Shown here in pieces: positions 27,467 to 36,197 of a stretch of 54,624 nucleotides of DNA (position 1 is the stretch's first letter; each line of letters starts with the position of its first letter). Source of the DNA: Saprospiraceae bacterium (GTDB lineage: Bacteria; Bacteroidota; Bacteroidia; Chitinophagales; Saprospiraceae); contig JABARE010000046.1 in the NCBI GenBank assembly GCA_019187365.1, positions 1 through 54,624 on the forward strand, read 5' to 3'. Made by a program: the position numbers and the translations under genes. The notes below the pieces were generated by a model that made no database searches, had not been told where the DNA came from, and was given only the letters and a program-made list of their open reading frames with translations.

Positions 27467-27889
27467 CTAATTCCTAATGCTGAAACTGACCGTGCCGGTG
27501 GTTTCTTCTTCCCCCGCTGAAGGTCCCCACACTTTGGCCGTCAGGCGGTAGGATTTTCCCGCTGCATATCCGGCGGCGTCGGTAAGGATGATGTTTCGGT
27601 TGAAGGCATAGCTGCCGCTGCCCGCATGTACATGAGGATCGGTGGGTTGATCATAAATCACTTTGTTGGTCTGCAGGTCGAGGATGCTGACTTTGACGTT
27701 GTGTACAGCATTTCCCGTGTGGCTCTCAAACTCCACGTCGATGACCAGGGTGTCACCCATGCCATAAATGGCTGCCGCTTCGGGAGAATGGATGTGTGCG
27801 TGGTACTCGTAAAACGATGCAGCGGGGCCATCGTCGTCGCATCCGTTCATCATGAAGGCAAGAGCAGCAAAAAACAGGATTTTTTTCAT
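27467..27889 (-). CDS. His-rich lipoprotein, possible metal binding
   Basis: A 140-residue lipoprotein (MKKILFFAALAFMMNGC, then DDD). The mature part is an immunoglobulin-like beta-sandwich with His clusters (YEYHAHIHSPE near the N-terminus and DPHVHAGSG in the middle), similar to DUF4625-type proteins of Bacteroidota. It is followed 3' by a terminator and preceded, 23 bases upstream, by an outer-membrane barrel gene on the same strand. Together with the Cys-motif protein at 29000-29371, the context suggests handling of a transition metal such as copper or nickel. That role is inferred. Confidence 0.6.
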   Translation of the reverse strand: MKKILFFAALAFMMNGCDDDGPAASFYEYHAHIHSPEAAAIYGMGDTLVIDVEFESHTGNAVHNVKVSILDLQTNKVIYDQPTDPHVHAGSGSYAFNRNIILTDAAGYAAGKSYRLTAKVWGPSAGEEETTGTVSFSIRN

Positions 27890-27912
27890 AGTAAGATGGT
27901 GTTTGTAATTTT

Positions 27913-28803
27913 TTAAAAGAAGAAATGGAGCTGTGAGCCCAGTTTATGTTGCAGCTCCGTATCGCCAGAGGCATATTGCTGGGCGACCGGAAAGGCATAC
28001 TGCAAATTGAGGTAGAGCGATTCCCATCGAAATCCCAAACCCAGGGGAAGCAGTACGCCGTATCCCCCCGTCGAGGCTGAGAGGTAACCGTTTGTCATGC
28101 GGTCCCTTGCGGAATGCTCCCACATCATGCCAAGCGTTGGAACCATCCGGAAACGCGATCCCAACCGCCACTCGCGGTATGCCGTGAGCTGAGCCGAAAA
28201 TTGGTTTCCAAAGCGATAGCCCCCCTCAGAAGGGAAATGAAAGACAAGGTTACCCGACAGCAATACGCCTCCATTGTCCCACGAGAGTCCTGCTGCGGGT
28301 TGTGCGATGGCGCCGATGCACCCGTTGCCGATCGTAAAATTCTCCGGCAATTCCTGCTCTCCAAGTTTTGCTTCGTATTTGCCCGTCGGCAACTTTAAAC
28401 CCAAACCCGCATCGAGGATCAGCCTCGGTTCCTCGCTGGTGGAAAATGTCATCGTTTTGCGGTAGTACCCCATTACCCTGAGGTCTCCCACACCGGATAC
28501 GGTTTGCCGTTGCCCGTTTTGCGAGCGCTGGTTCCATTGCACCGGAAGGTTGGCAGAGAGCCTTAGCGATTTGGCGGCATACCAGCTCGCCCCCAACTCG
28601 GCAATGTGGAAGAGGTCGTCGGTATTGCCGTGGTGGTTAGATTGGTAACGTGCCGTAGAATGTATCAGCCCGAGCTGATGCCGCTCCACCAGCTGTGCCA
28701 GCCCAAGTCCCCCCAGTCCCATATTTGAAGCACAACGGTCGCAGGCAAATGCCTGCACTCCGGCTGTGCCTGTTATCAACAGAATGCTCAACAAGCGCTT
28801 CAT
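27913..28803 (-). CDS. Outer-membrane beta-barrel protein
   Basis: ATG 28803 begins the signal peptide (MKRLLSILLITGTAGVQAFA), preferred over the in-frame start at 28830. The mature protein begins CDRCASNMGLGGLG, a paired-Cys opening seen in barrel proteins next to metal-transport genes in Bacteroidota. The rest alternates strands (AELGASWYAAKSLRLSANLPVQW, DLRVMGYYRKTMTF, GYRFGNQFSAQLTAYREWRLG) and ends in aromatic LHFFF, the usual C-terminal signal of outer-membrane barrels. It is in the same operon as the His-rich lipoprotein. Substrate unknown. Confidence 0.65.
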   Translation of the reverse strand: MKRLLSILLITGTAGVQAFACDRCASNMGLGGLGLAQLVERHQLGLIHSTARYQSNHHGNTDDLFHIAELGASWYAAKSLRLSANLPVQWNQRSQNGQRQTVSGVGDLRVMGYYRKTMTFSTSEEPRLILDAGLGLKLPTGKYEAKLGEQELPENFTIGNGCIGAIAQPAAGLSWDNGGVLLSGNLVFHFPSEGGYRFGNQFSAQLTAYREWRLGSRFRMVPTLGMMWEHSARDRMTNGYLSASTGGYGVLLPLGLGFRWESLYLNLQYAFPVAQQYASGDTELQHKLGSQLHFFF

Positions 28804-28999
28804 CGCGACCATTTCAATTAAAACGAACAAATGTTAGGAATGCGCGCATCGGTGCACACCGGGGACGCGCTTAAACCCCGTACTTTTTATCAGTAACGGA
28901 CTGGAGTGTACGTGTAGACCTTATGCAATCCGACACTCTGCCCTATGCAGAAATCCGTCAACTGCAGCCTAACCGCAACAACAGCCAGCTCACCTGTGC

Positions 29000-29371
29000 T
29001 CACCCCAACCGGTCAGGGGGCTCGAAGAGCCCTCCGGGTGAGTGCTGTGAAATCAGCAGTGCAGGAGGAAAGAAATCCATAGTGAGTATGCATGGCTCCG
29101 CGTTGGCAACGTACCCGGATGAAGGATGGAACAAATCAAAAGCCGGTAACTGTACGACGGGAACCTGACCGGGGCTTTCGGCCCCCTTGCTCTCCTGTAA
29201 CTTCTTGTATAGAAAGCACTTGCCCTTACATTTGGATCCGGGCTTGTATTTTTGAACGCACTTGGAGGTCTGTATGCTTTCTCGGTTCACGAGAAATGTG
29301 CCAATCCCAATCACTTCCCTCATTCCGGAAAGCATCATCAGCACACACCATATCCAAATCCCCAAGCGCAA
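29000..29371 (-). CDS. Small membrane protein with CKGKC motif
   Basis: A 123-residue protein with one N-terminal hydrophobic helix (WIWCVLMMLSGMREVIGIGTF) followed by CVQKYKPGSKCKGKCFLYKKLQ. The pattern C-x(n)-C-x-GKC-xL-xKKL is a recurring signature in short Bacteroidota proteins near copper/heavy-metal genes. The start is a TTG at 29371, since no in-frame ATG lies upstream before a stop, and an alternative ATG is at 29338. An exact -7 box lies 23 bases upstream. The C-terminal half is not distinctive. It could be a metal-binding accessory of the same system as the barrel and lipoprotein. Confidence 0.5.
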   Translation of the reverse strand: MRLGIWIWCVLMMLSGMREVIGIGTFLVNRESIQTSKCVQKYKPGSKCKGKCFLYKKLQESKGAESPGQVPVVQLPAFDLFHPSSGYVANAEPCILTMDFFPPALLISQHSPGGLFEPPDRLG

Positions 29372-29393
29372 AAGAATTCGTAACTGTTTGTTG

Positions 29394-29401
29394 CAAAGTT
29401 A
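29394..29401 (-). promoter_or_regulatory. -7 box upstream of the CKGKC-motif gene
   Basis: On the minus strand TAACTTTG matches TAnnTTTG exactly. A weak TTG lies farther out than usual (about 24 bases). Confidence 0.4.
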
Positions 29402-29512
29402 CGCCAAATGTGAGGGTCTGTGACACAATTTGTCAATGAAGCAGATGATATTCGTCAGTACATTTTACATTTACCCCATCCTGCAACTGCAGGACATACG
29501 TATGCATTGACC

Positions 29513-29980
29513 ATGAACGTTTTTAGTAACATTTTGCTTTCTGCAGTCTGCCTCTCGGCCCTTTCCGGTTGTAGGCATGACGCCGGAAAAGGAAAAGCTC
29601 AATCGGAGTACGACAGCGGGGGGAACCTGGTGCGCATTGTCGAGCGCTCCGGCAACCAGCGCCACGGGCAAACGACAGAATACTATCTGGGCGGCAACGT
29701 CAAAGCTCAGTTATCTTACCGGCAGGGCCAGCTCCACGGAAGGTGCCTTTGGTACGACGAGCGAGGGCGTCTCAAAGAAATTCAGCACTATGCCGACGGG
29801 AAACAGCACGGCAGAGATTCCATATTTGAGACCGACGGACGACTGATCTCCAGCACAGAATACTCCCACGGCCAGCAGCATGGCACCTTGTACAAATACG
29901 ATGCATCGGGCAAAGTCCGCTTCACCGCGCGCTACGAACGCGACAGCCTGACAGCGGTCGAAGGGGTGATCCTCCGTTAA
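29513..29980 (+). CDS. MORN-like repeat lipoprotein
   Basis: ATG 29513 starts a lipoprotein signal (MNVFSNILLSAVCLSALSGC). The mature protein has at least five ~23-residue repeats of the MORN-variant type (HGQTTEYYLGGNVKAQLSYRQG, HGRCLWYDERGRLKEIQHYADG, HGRDSIFETDGRLIS, HGTLYKYDASGK), also known as toxin-antitoxin YwqK family repeats. They form a beta-sheet-like solenoid whose partner is unknown. It is likely anchored in the periplasm or at the surface. The gene is convergent with the SPOR-domain gene. Confidence 0.75.
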   Translation: MNVFSNILLSAVCLSALSGCRHDAGKGKAQSEYDSGGNLVRIVERSGNQRHGQTTEYYLGGNVKAQLSYRQGQLHGRCLWYDERGRLKEIQHYADGKQHGRDSIFETDGRLISSTEYSHGQQHGTLYKYDASGKVRFTARYERDSLTAVEGVILR

Positions 29981-29999
29981 GGACAGGAGCCGACGGCCG

Positions 30000-30788
30000 T
30001 TAAAGCTTGTAGAGCTTTCCGTTTTCTTCTACGACCAGGTAGGCCTCTTTGAATCCCCGGGACCGCAACTTGGAAAGCACCTCTTTCGCTGCCCCTTCCG
30101 TGAGGTATGCACCCAGTACGATGATGGTCTTTCCGCTTTTGGACCAGTGTTCGATGGTTCCCAGGTCGCTGATCTTCGTAACGTCGAACCAGTCCGGGGC
30201 CTTGTATTCCGTCACGCGCACTTTGTATTTGCCCTCTTCGGCCGGTGGAGGTACAGGTTCTTTGTCGACTTGCGCAGGAGCGGGTTTTGCAGCCGGAGCG
30301 GGATCAGAGGAGGTTGCATTCGAAGGAAGCGGATTCGCGGTTGTGGTCGTATGCTGCGGGCGGGTGGAGGCGGCGATAAGGCTGGCGCGTTCCGGATCGG
30401 CAACATCTGAAACGATGAAGGCATCCGGTATGCCGTTGCGTTTGATGGCATTTAATACCGAAACGGCTTCGTTCAGGTCTGAAAAAGGACCAATGCGGAT
30501 TTTCACCAGCTCGTCGATCCTGAATTTGTAAACATTGCCGTAGCTAGCCCATTTCTCAAAGCGATCATCCATCCGGCTGTTGTATTTGCTCAGAGAAGTG
30601 ATCTGTATGAAATAGGCCTTGTCCTGCTCAGACTGTGCGATTTTCTGCATTTGCTGAGGAACAAAAGACTGTGCAAGTTCCGGAGTGGCTCCGGGATAAG
30701 CACCCTTCAAAGTACTGTTTTGGGAAGAACTGTGCACTGCGAGGGGCAGGAGGCTACACACTGCCATACTCAGGAGAACATGTTTCAT
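30000..30788 (-). CDS. Secreted protein with two SPOR-type domains
   Basis: ATG 30788 begins a signal peptide (MKHVLLSMAVCSLLPLAVHS). The protein has 262 residues. One SPOR-like domain (about 60-125: KAYFIQITSLSKYNSR..., YKFRIDELVKIRIGPFSDLNEAVSVLNAIKRNG) and a second at the C-terminus (FDVTKISDLGTIEHWSKSGKTIIVLGAYLTEGAAKEVLSKLRSRGFKEAYLV) are joined by a Pro/Ala/Thr-rich linker. SPOR domains bind denuded peptidoglycan at the division septum. The frame is open far upstream, but that part is antisense to the subtilisin gene and not coding. Confidence 0.8.
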   Translation of the reverse strand: MKHVLLSMAVCSLLPLAVHSSSQNSTLKGAYPGATPELAQSFVPQQMQKIAQSEQDKAYFIQITSLSKYNSRMDDRFEKWASYGNVYKFRIDELVKIRIGPFSDLNEAVSVLNAIKRNGIPDAFIVSDVADPERASLIAASTRPQHTTTTANPLPSNATSSDPAPAAKPAPAQVDKEPVPPPAEEGKYKVRVTEYKAPDWFDVTKISDLGTIEHWSKSGKTIIVLGAYLTEGAAKEVLSKLRSRGFKEAYLVVEENGKLYKL

Positions 30789-30950
30789 ACTTCGAATTGG
30801 GTTTAATTTACAGAACATTGTAATTAAAGCGCTAATATATGAATGATTTTCATAATTCGTACTGTTTGGGTGTATAAATCTGCATATATTTTTCGATGGA
30901 CTGCTTCGTTTTAATGATATTGTGCGCGCATTCTCCGACGATTTGACCGA

Positions 30951-33860
30951 ATGATGAAGACGATTTTTACCCGATTCTGGCCCTATATGGCAGCCCTTCC
31001 TATTCTGTTTTTCCTGACCCGCCCCCTGACTGCCCAACGGCTGGAGTTCCGTCCAGGAGAGTTGATCGTGCATGGGGCACCCGATTTTCAGCCCCTCAAC
31101 GCCAAGGCGCGCAAAAGTGGGCGAAGCGGGATCCCGGCCGCGCTCCAGCCCGTCCGCCAACTGGGACCTGCGTGGAACATCTGGCTTTTCCGCTTCGACC
31201 ACGCCCGGTATCGCGGCGATGAACTCATGCAGTCGCTCGCATCCCTGCCGGAGGTTGTGGCCGTCCAGCGCAACCGCATCCTGAAACCGAGGAGGGTTCC
31301 CGACGATGTGCACTTTTCCCTGTTGTGGCATCATGTAAACGATGGTTCCCTGGGAGGAGCAACGGGTGCAGATTTTGACAGCGACCTGGCGTGGGACCTC
31401 TGTACCGGCGGTGTCACGTCGGGTGGTGACAGCATCGTCGTCTGCATCATCGACGACGGAGTCGAGACGAGCCATGAAGACATCGCCCCCAGCTTGTGGT
31501 ACAACCGCGGCGAAATCCCCAACAACCAACTCGACGATGACGGCAATGGCTACGTGGACGATTTTGGGGGATGGAACAGCTTCAAGGGGAATGATGTGTT
31601 CGACCCCGGCAAACACGGTACGGCGGTCACAGGATTGGCGGGTGCGCGAGGCAACAACGGCCTTGGGATCACCGGGATGGCCTGGAACAACCGCATCCTG
31701 TTCGTTGCCGGCGGCGGCGACGAGGCCAATGCCATTGAGTCTTATGCGTATCCTCTGATCATGCGGCGCCTGTACCGGCAAACGCAGGGAAAGAAGGGCG
31801 CCTTTGTGGTCGCAACAAATGCTTCCTGGGGAGCGGATTTTGGCCGGCCGGAAGATGCTCCATTGTGGTGTGCGGTCTACGACAGCCTCGGTGCAGAAGG
31901 CATACTCAACGTCGCATCGACGACCAACCAGAACATCGACGTCGAGGTCGAGGGAGACCTCCCAACCACCTGCCCAAGTGATTTTCTGATCACCGTGACC
32001 AACGTCACCATCGAAAACGTCAAGCGCACCAATGCCGGATACGGCAGCCAGTCGATCGACCTTGGCGCTTACGGCGAATCGACCTACAGCACCTATCCCG
32101 GCAACAGTTACCGTTCGTTTGGTGGCACCAGCGCGGCAGCGCCCCAGGTTTGCGGTGCCATCGGGCTTTTGTATTCGCTGCCATGCAGCAACCTTCCTGT
32201 GCTCGCCTACGACGACCCGCCCATGGCGGCTAAAGAAGTCCGGCGCGTATTGCTCGAATCGGTGGTACCTAATCCTTCCCTTGCCGGAATCACGCGATCG
32301 GGAGGTGTTCTCAACAGTTTCCGCGCGCTCATGACCAGCAGCCCGCTGATCCAGGAGCTGACAGCCGATGCAACCCTGTCGTGGCGATGGGAGGCGAACG
32401 CCATTCTTCCTGTTGATTTCAGATTTCGCAAAGCCGGTACTCCTGTCTGGACGGACACGGTTTTGACCGCGGGCACCCAGTTCTCCCTTTACGGGCTGGA
32501 AGTCTGTACAGATTACGAAGTGCAATTTCGCCGGCTTTGCGACCGGTACTCTTCTGAATACTCACCGGTGCGCAAATACAAAACGGGAGGTTGCTGCGAC
32601 CCCATCGACAAGATCCAGGTGATCAATGCCTGGGGAAACAGGGTTGCTTTCAGTTATCAAGATCCTTCTGCAGGGTCGCGCACCACGGCACTCCTCCGCC
32701 GGCCGGGATCCATTCCCTGGGACACGTTTCAGTTGAAAGAGAATTCGGGTCATTTCGAACTCGACCAACTGGAACCGTGCAGCAGTTACGAAATGCTCCT
32801 CTATTCGCACTGTAACGGCAGACCGAGTTTGCCTCCGGATGTCTTCCGGTTCAGCTCTGGCGGATGTGGCCAATGTACGGAAGCGGATTATTGCCGCAGG
32901 TTTCGCCCTTCCGCTGAATTGGAGTGGCTCGAATCCGTCGTCTTCAACACAACAGGCTTTGTCACCGGCAACGACAAGGGCTACGGCAATTACGTGGGCA
33001 CCGACAAAAGCTGGTTTCTCATCACAGGGCTTAAGGCTGATGTCCACATCACTGCGGGTTACCTCGCAGACACCAGCCTGATGATTGCAGCCGTTTGGAT
33101 TGATTTTGACCAGGATGGTTCGTTTTCCGATTCAGAAAACATCGCCCCCGCTGCGACGAAATTCACCGGGACATTGAGCTTTGCTTCAACCATCCCAGGT
33201 GATGCTGAAGCGGGCTGGACGCGCATGCGCATCATGGTGAAGTTTGCAGAATTTTCCGATGCGCCACCCACTCCCTGCTTTCAGTCACTGGAATTTGGGG
33301 AGTACGAAGATTATTGCGTCCTGATTTCCGATGGCAATTGCGATGTCCCGTGGCCCCTTGTTACGGACCGGACTGAATTGCATCGCGCGTTGTTGAAAGT
33401 CACCAAACCACCGTCCTTTGCTTACCAATACGCATTTCGCAAGCTTTATGAACTCGATTGGGTATACGGAAGAAGTACTTCCTCCGACATTCTCCTGGAA
33501 GGTCTCGATAGCTGCACGCGCTATGAATTGCTATTGCGCAACGAATGTATGGTTGGAGCTTCTGCGCCCAGACGACACCGTTTCTCCACATTGGGGAGCA
33601 ATTGCATAACGGCAACAGACGACCATGAGTTCGCGGGGAGTCTTCGCATATTCCCCAATCCGGTCAATGGCTTGCTTCATCTGTCCACCGAGCATTCCGT
33701 TGCCTGGGTGGAGTGCATTTCTATTGACGGCATCGTTCACCGGCTACCTCTGTTACCGGGGATGCAAGTGGATGTTTCTGCGCTTGCGGCAGGTCATTAC
33801 GTCATCAGGATGAAATTCCTGAATGGCAAAAGGGCGCACGCAGCGTTTGTGAAGATCTGA
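30951..33860 (+). CDS. Secreted subtilisin-like serine protease with GEVED and T9SS domains
   Basis: A 969-residue S8 protease. It has a signal peptide (residues ~1-28, ending LTAQ), an inhibitor_I9-like propeptide, then the catalytic Asp168 (IIDDG), His222 (KHGTAVTGLAG), oxyanion Asn290 (ATNASWG) and Ser394 (GGTSAAAPQ). Fibronectin-III-like modules with paired Cys follow (CCDPIDKIQVINAWGNRVAF). A GEVED domain (IWIDFDQDGSFSDSENI ... FGEYEDYCVLI) comes next, and a T9SS tail (LRIFPNPVNGLLHLS, YVIRMKF) is last. It is exported by the T9SS to the cell surface or medium. The stop is 21 bases from the purA stop (convergent). Confidence 0.9.
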   Translation: MMKTIFTRFWPYMAALPILFFLTRPLTAQRLEFRPGELIVHGAPDFQPLNAKARKSGRSGIPAALQPVRQLGPAWNIWLFRFDHARYRGDELMQSLASLPEVVAVQRNRILKPRRVPDDVHFSLLWHHVNDGSLGGATGADFDSDLAWDLCTGGVTSGGDSIVVCIIDDGVETSHEDIAPSLWYNRGEIPNNQLDDDGNGYVDDFGGWNSFKGNDVFDPGKHGTAVTGLAGARGNNGLGITGMAWNNRILFVAGGGDEANAIESYAYPLIMRRLYRQTQGKKGAFVVATNASWGADFGRPEDAPLWCAVYDSLGAEGILNVASTTNQNIDVEVEGDLPTTCPSDFLITVTNVTIENVKRTNAGYGSQSIDLGAYGESTYSTYPGNSYRSFGGTSAAAPQVCGAIGLLYSLPCSNLPVLAYDDPPMAAKEVRRVLLESVVPNPSLAGITRSGGVLNSFRALMTSSPLIQELTADATLSWRWEANAILPVDFRFRKAGTPVWTDTVLTAGTQFSLYGLEVCTDYEVQFRRLCDRYSSEYSPVRKYKTGGCCDPIDKIQVINAWGNRVAFSYQDPSAGSRTTALLRRPGSIPWDTFQLKENSGHFELDQLEPCSSYEMLLYSHCNGRPSLPPDVFRFSSGGCGQCTEADYCRRFRPSAELEWLESVVFNTTGFVTGNDKGYGNYVGTDKSWFLITGLKADVHITAGYLADTSLMIAAVWIDFDQDGSFSDSENIAPAATKFTGTLSFASTIPGDAEAGWTRMRIMVKFAEFSDAPPTPCFQSLEFGEYEDYCVLISDGNCDVPWPLVTDRTELHRALLKVTKPPSFAYQYAFRKLYELDWVYGRSTSSDILLEGLDSCTRYELLLRNECMVGASAPRRHRFSTLGSNCITATDDHEFAGSLRIFPNPVNGLLHLSTEHSVAWVECISIDGIVHRLPLLPGMQVDVSALAAGHYVIRMKFLNGKRAHAAFVKI

Positions 33861-33881
33861 GGAGTCGGGGGTGCATTTTGC

Positions 33882-35153
33882 TCAAAGGTCCGTAAGCAAA
33901 TGCTCCCGTTCCGGACCAAAGGAGAGCATGCTGATAGGCACTCCGGCACCTTTGCAAAGCATTTCTATGAAATGGCGCATGGCATCTGGCAGTTGTTCCA
34001 GGCCACCCACTTTGGAAGGAGTCCAGTTCCATCCTGGCAATTTTGTTACGGATACTCCGCGAAGTGTGGCAGGATCCATCGGCATTTCCTGAGTGCCATT
34101 GCCTTCCGCGTCGATGTATGCGTCTGCAAGGCCCACTTCATCAAATCCGTTGAGCACATCGATTTTGGTGATGCACAGATCGGTCACTCCGTTGATCAGA
34201 CAGGCGTATCGAAGCTGAACGAGGTCCATCCAGCCACAACGGCGCGGCCTCCCGGTGGTCGAACCAAATTCGTTTCCCGCTTTGCGAAGGCGTTCTCCCG
34301 TTTCGTCTTCGAGTTCAGAGGGGAAGGGGCCGGCCCCAACGCGCGTACAATACGCCTTTGCGATGCCTACGATCCGGCGCAGGGAGGATGGCGCTATACC
34401 CAGCCCGGTTGAAATTCCCGCTGCTATGGTATTGGAGGAAGTGACGTAGGGATAAGTTCCCTGGTCTACGTCGAGCATGGTGCCCTGCGCGCCTTCGGCA
34501 AGCAGATTCGCTCCCTTATCCAACAGCGAGGCCATCCAATAAGGGCTGTTGACAAATCTGAGCGACATCAGATGGTCAACGGCTTCGAACCAGCGGCGCT
34601 CTTCAGCGTCCAGGTCAAAATCAATTTTGGGAAACTGTTTTAAAAATTGCAGGTGCTTCTCTTTGAGCGCCTGGTAGCTTGCACGCAACGACGGCATGCG
34701 CAATTCCCCGGCGCGCAGGCCGTTCCGGCCCGTTTTGTCCATATAGCACGGGCCGATGCCTCTCAGCGTGGAGCCTATTTTTTCCTGACCGCGAGCTTGT
34801 TCCGAAGCCATGTCGATCCAGCGGTGCGTTGGCAGGATCAGGTGGGCGCGTTCGCTAACGAACAGTCGTTCGTTTAGATCAGGAGCATGGTGCCGCACGC
34901 GTTCCATTTCGCCCACGAGCGTGATGGGGTCGATCACGACGCCGTTTCCGATGAGGTTGAGCACGTTTGATCGAAAAATACCCGAGGGCAAGGTGTGCAA
35001 AACACATTTCTCCCCTTCCAGGTAAAGCGTGTGGCCGGCATTGGGGCCTCCCTGGAACCGGCAGACCGCCTGGTATTGGTTGGCCAGAAAATCAACGATT
35101 TTCCCCTTTCCTTCGTCTCCCCATTGAAGTCCAAGAACTGCATCTACGGGCAT
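33882..35153 (-). CDS. purA: Adenylosuccinate synthase
   Basis: ATG 35153 (MPVDAVLGLQWGDEGKGK) is the conserved start, and a longer in-frame start at 35192 adds residues not found in the family. The product has 423 residues, the usual length. GDEGKGK (P-loop), QGGPNAGHT, the IMP-binding GTMLDVDQGTYPYVTSSN and the C-terminal GTP loop region are present. It converts IMP, aspartate and GTP to adenylosuccinate in AMP synthesis. A likely housekeeping gene not related to the catabolic operon upstream. It is on the same strand as the TauE permease, with 85 bases between them. Confidence 0.95.
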   Translation of the reverse strand: MPVDAVLGLQWGDEGKGKIVDFLANQYQAVCRFQGGPNAGHTLYLEGEKCVLHTLPSGIFRSNVLNLIGNGVVIDPITLVGEMERVRHHAPDLNERLFVSERAHLILPTHRWIDMASEQARGQEKIGSTLRGIGPCYMDKTGRNGLRAGELRMPSLRASYQALKEKHLQFLKQFPKIDFDLDAEERRWFEAVDHLMSLRFVNSPYWMASLLDKGANLLAEGAQGTMLDVDQGTYPYVTSSNTIAAGISTGLGIAPSSLRRIVGIAKAYCTRVGAGPFPSELEDETGERLRKAGNEFGSTTGRPRRCGWMDLVQLRYACLINGVTDLCITKIDVLNGFDEVGLADAYIDAEGNGTQEMPMDPATLRGVSVTKLPGWNWTPSKVGGLEQLPDAMRHFIEMLCKGAGVPISMLSFGPEREHLLTDL

Positions 35154-35238
35154 GTCCAAAACGCTTTTAAAATAAACGGCGAAGGTAGTCATTCCCCCAT
35201 AAATCCTGCCTGCGACCCGAAGTTAGCAAGAGTCTGGC

Positions 35239-36012
35239 TTAAATCATTCCGGATCCTAAGGCAAGAGATAGCAGAATGAGTAAAATGGCCACCAGGGCCT
35301 GGATCCATTGCATGGTAATTTTGCGAAGCAGCCTGTTGCCCATCAAAGCGCCGGCAACAGCAGCCCCGACGGCACTTGTCACAAGGGGTAATTGGTTGCC
35401 GATGGTTTCGAAGGCCTGTCCTCCGGCATACATTCCGAGCCTTGTCAGGTCAACAAACGTTGATACGACCACGGCCGTTCCAATAAAAGCCTCCTTGGTC
35501 AAACCCGCTCTGACCAGAAAGGCGCTGCGCAGTGCTCCCTGGTTTCCTGAAAGCCCTCCAAAAAAGCCGCTGAGCAGTCCGCCCAACGGAAGTTTTTCGG
35601 GGCCAAAACGGAGCTGACCAAAATATGGAATGAGGTCCATCAACGCAAACACCAACAACAGAACCGAAATCAGCAATTTAACAGGCATCACTTCCCGCCA
35701 GTGTCCGAAGAGTTCGTACCGCACCAGGGGCTGTTGGTTGGGCAGGTTCAACAGCAACCACGATCCGGCAACCGCAGCAATTACTGCTGGAATGCCAAAG
35801 CGCATCAACACACGAGTGTCTGCATGTTTTCCCACGAGCAGGATCTTGAACAGGTTGTTGCAAAAATGGACGACGCCGGTAAGGGCTATGGCCTGTTCCG
35901 GAGGGAAATAGACCATAAATACCGGTGTGAGCAGGGTTCCCAGGCCAAAGCCCGAAAAAAAGGTAAGTACGGCGGCAAAGAATGCCGTAAGTGTAAGGAT
36001 GACCAGTTCCAT
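35239..36012 (-). CDS. TauE/SafE family membrane permease
   Basis: ATG 36012 (MELVILTLTAFFAAVLTFFSG) is chosen over the in-frame 36042. The ~257-residue protein has about seven transmembrane helices and the TauE/SafE pattern (GFGLGTLLTPVF in the first repeat, GGLLSGFFGGLSGNQGALRSAFLV in the second). Members export or import sulfonates, sulfite or organic acids. It lies 185 bases downstream of the aminotransferase, on the same strand, and could be the last gene of the catabolic operon or independent. A role in moving an aromatic acid or its by-product is a guess from position only. Confidence 0.8.
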   Translation of the reverse strand: MELVILTLTAFFAAVLTFFSGFGLGTLLTPVFMVYFPPEQAIALTGVVHFCNNLFKILLVGKHADTRVLMRFGIPAVIAAVAGSWLLLNLPNQQPLVRYELFGHWREVMPVKLLISVLLLVFALMDLIPYFGQLRFGPEKLPLGGLLSGFFGGLSGNQGALRSAFLVRAGLTKEAFIGTAVVVSTFVDLTRLGMYAGGQAFETIGNQLPLVTSAVGAAVAGALMGNRLLRKITMQWIQALVAILLILLSLALGSGMI

Positions 36013-36157
36013 AACAGCAACCTGCGCACCAAACATACGCAATCATCTTCCAATGCTGGTTGCCTTGCAATGCCTTCCATCTGCAAAAAGTCAAAAAGGC
36101 CGCACGTGCACAGACATGCGCATCGGCACCATGGCGCCGGACACCGCAAACCGGTTT

Positions 36158-36178
36158 ACAAAGCACATTGTGTTTTGT
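36158..36178 (-). terminator. Hairpin downstream of the aminotransferase gene
   Basis: ACAAAGCACA and TGTGTTTTGT are complementary apart from one base and separated by one base (minimal loop). It lies just after the operon's last gene on the minus strand. It has no strong T-run, so it may be a weak attenuator or a chance palindrome. Confidence 0.25.
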
Positions 36179-36197
36179 ATTTCAGTAGAGTTCCCCT

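Noticed and set aside
28923..29168. 81-residue plus-strand frame
   Set aside because: It lies antisense to the better-supported CKGKC-motif gene and shows low-complexity composition.
30789..32525. Long minus-strand open frame continuing upstream of the SPOR-domain gene (841 residues in total)
   Set aside because: The extension is antisense to the subtilisin-like gene, shows no domain, and lies before the clear signal peptide start at 30788.
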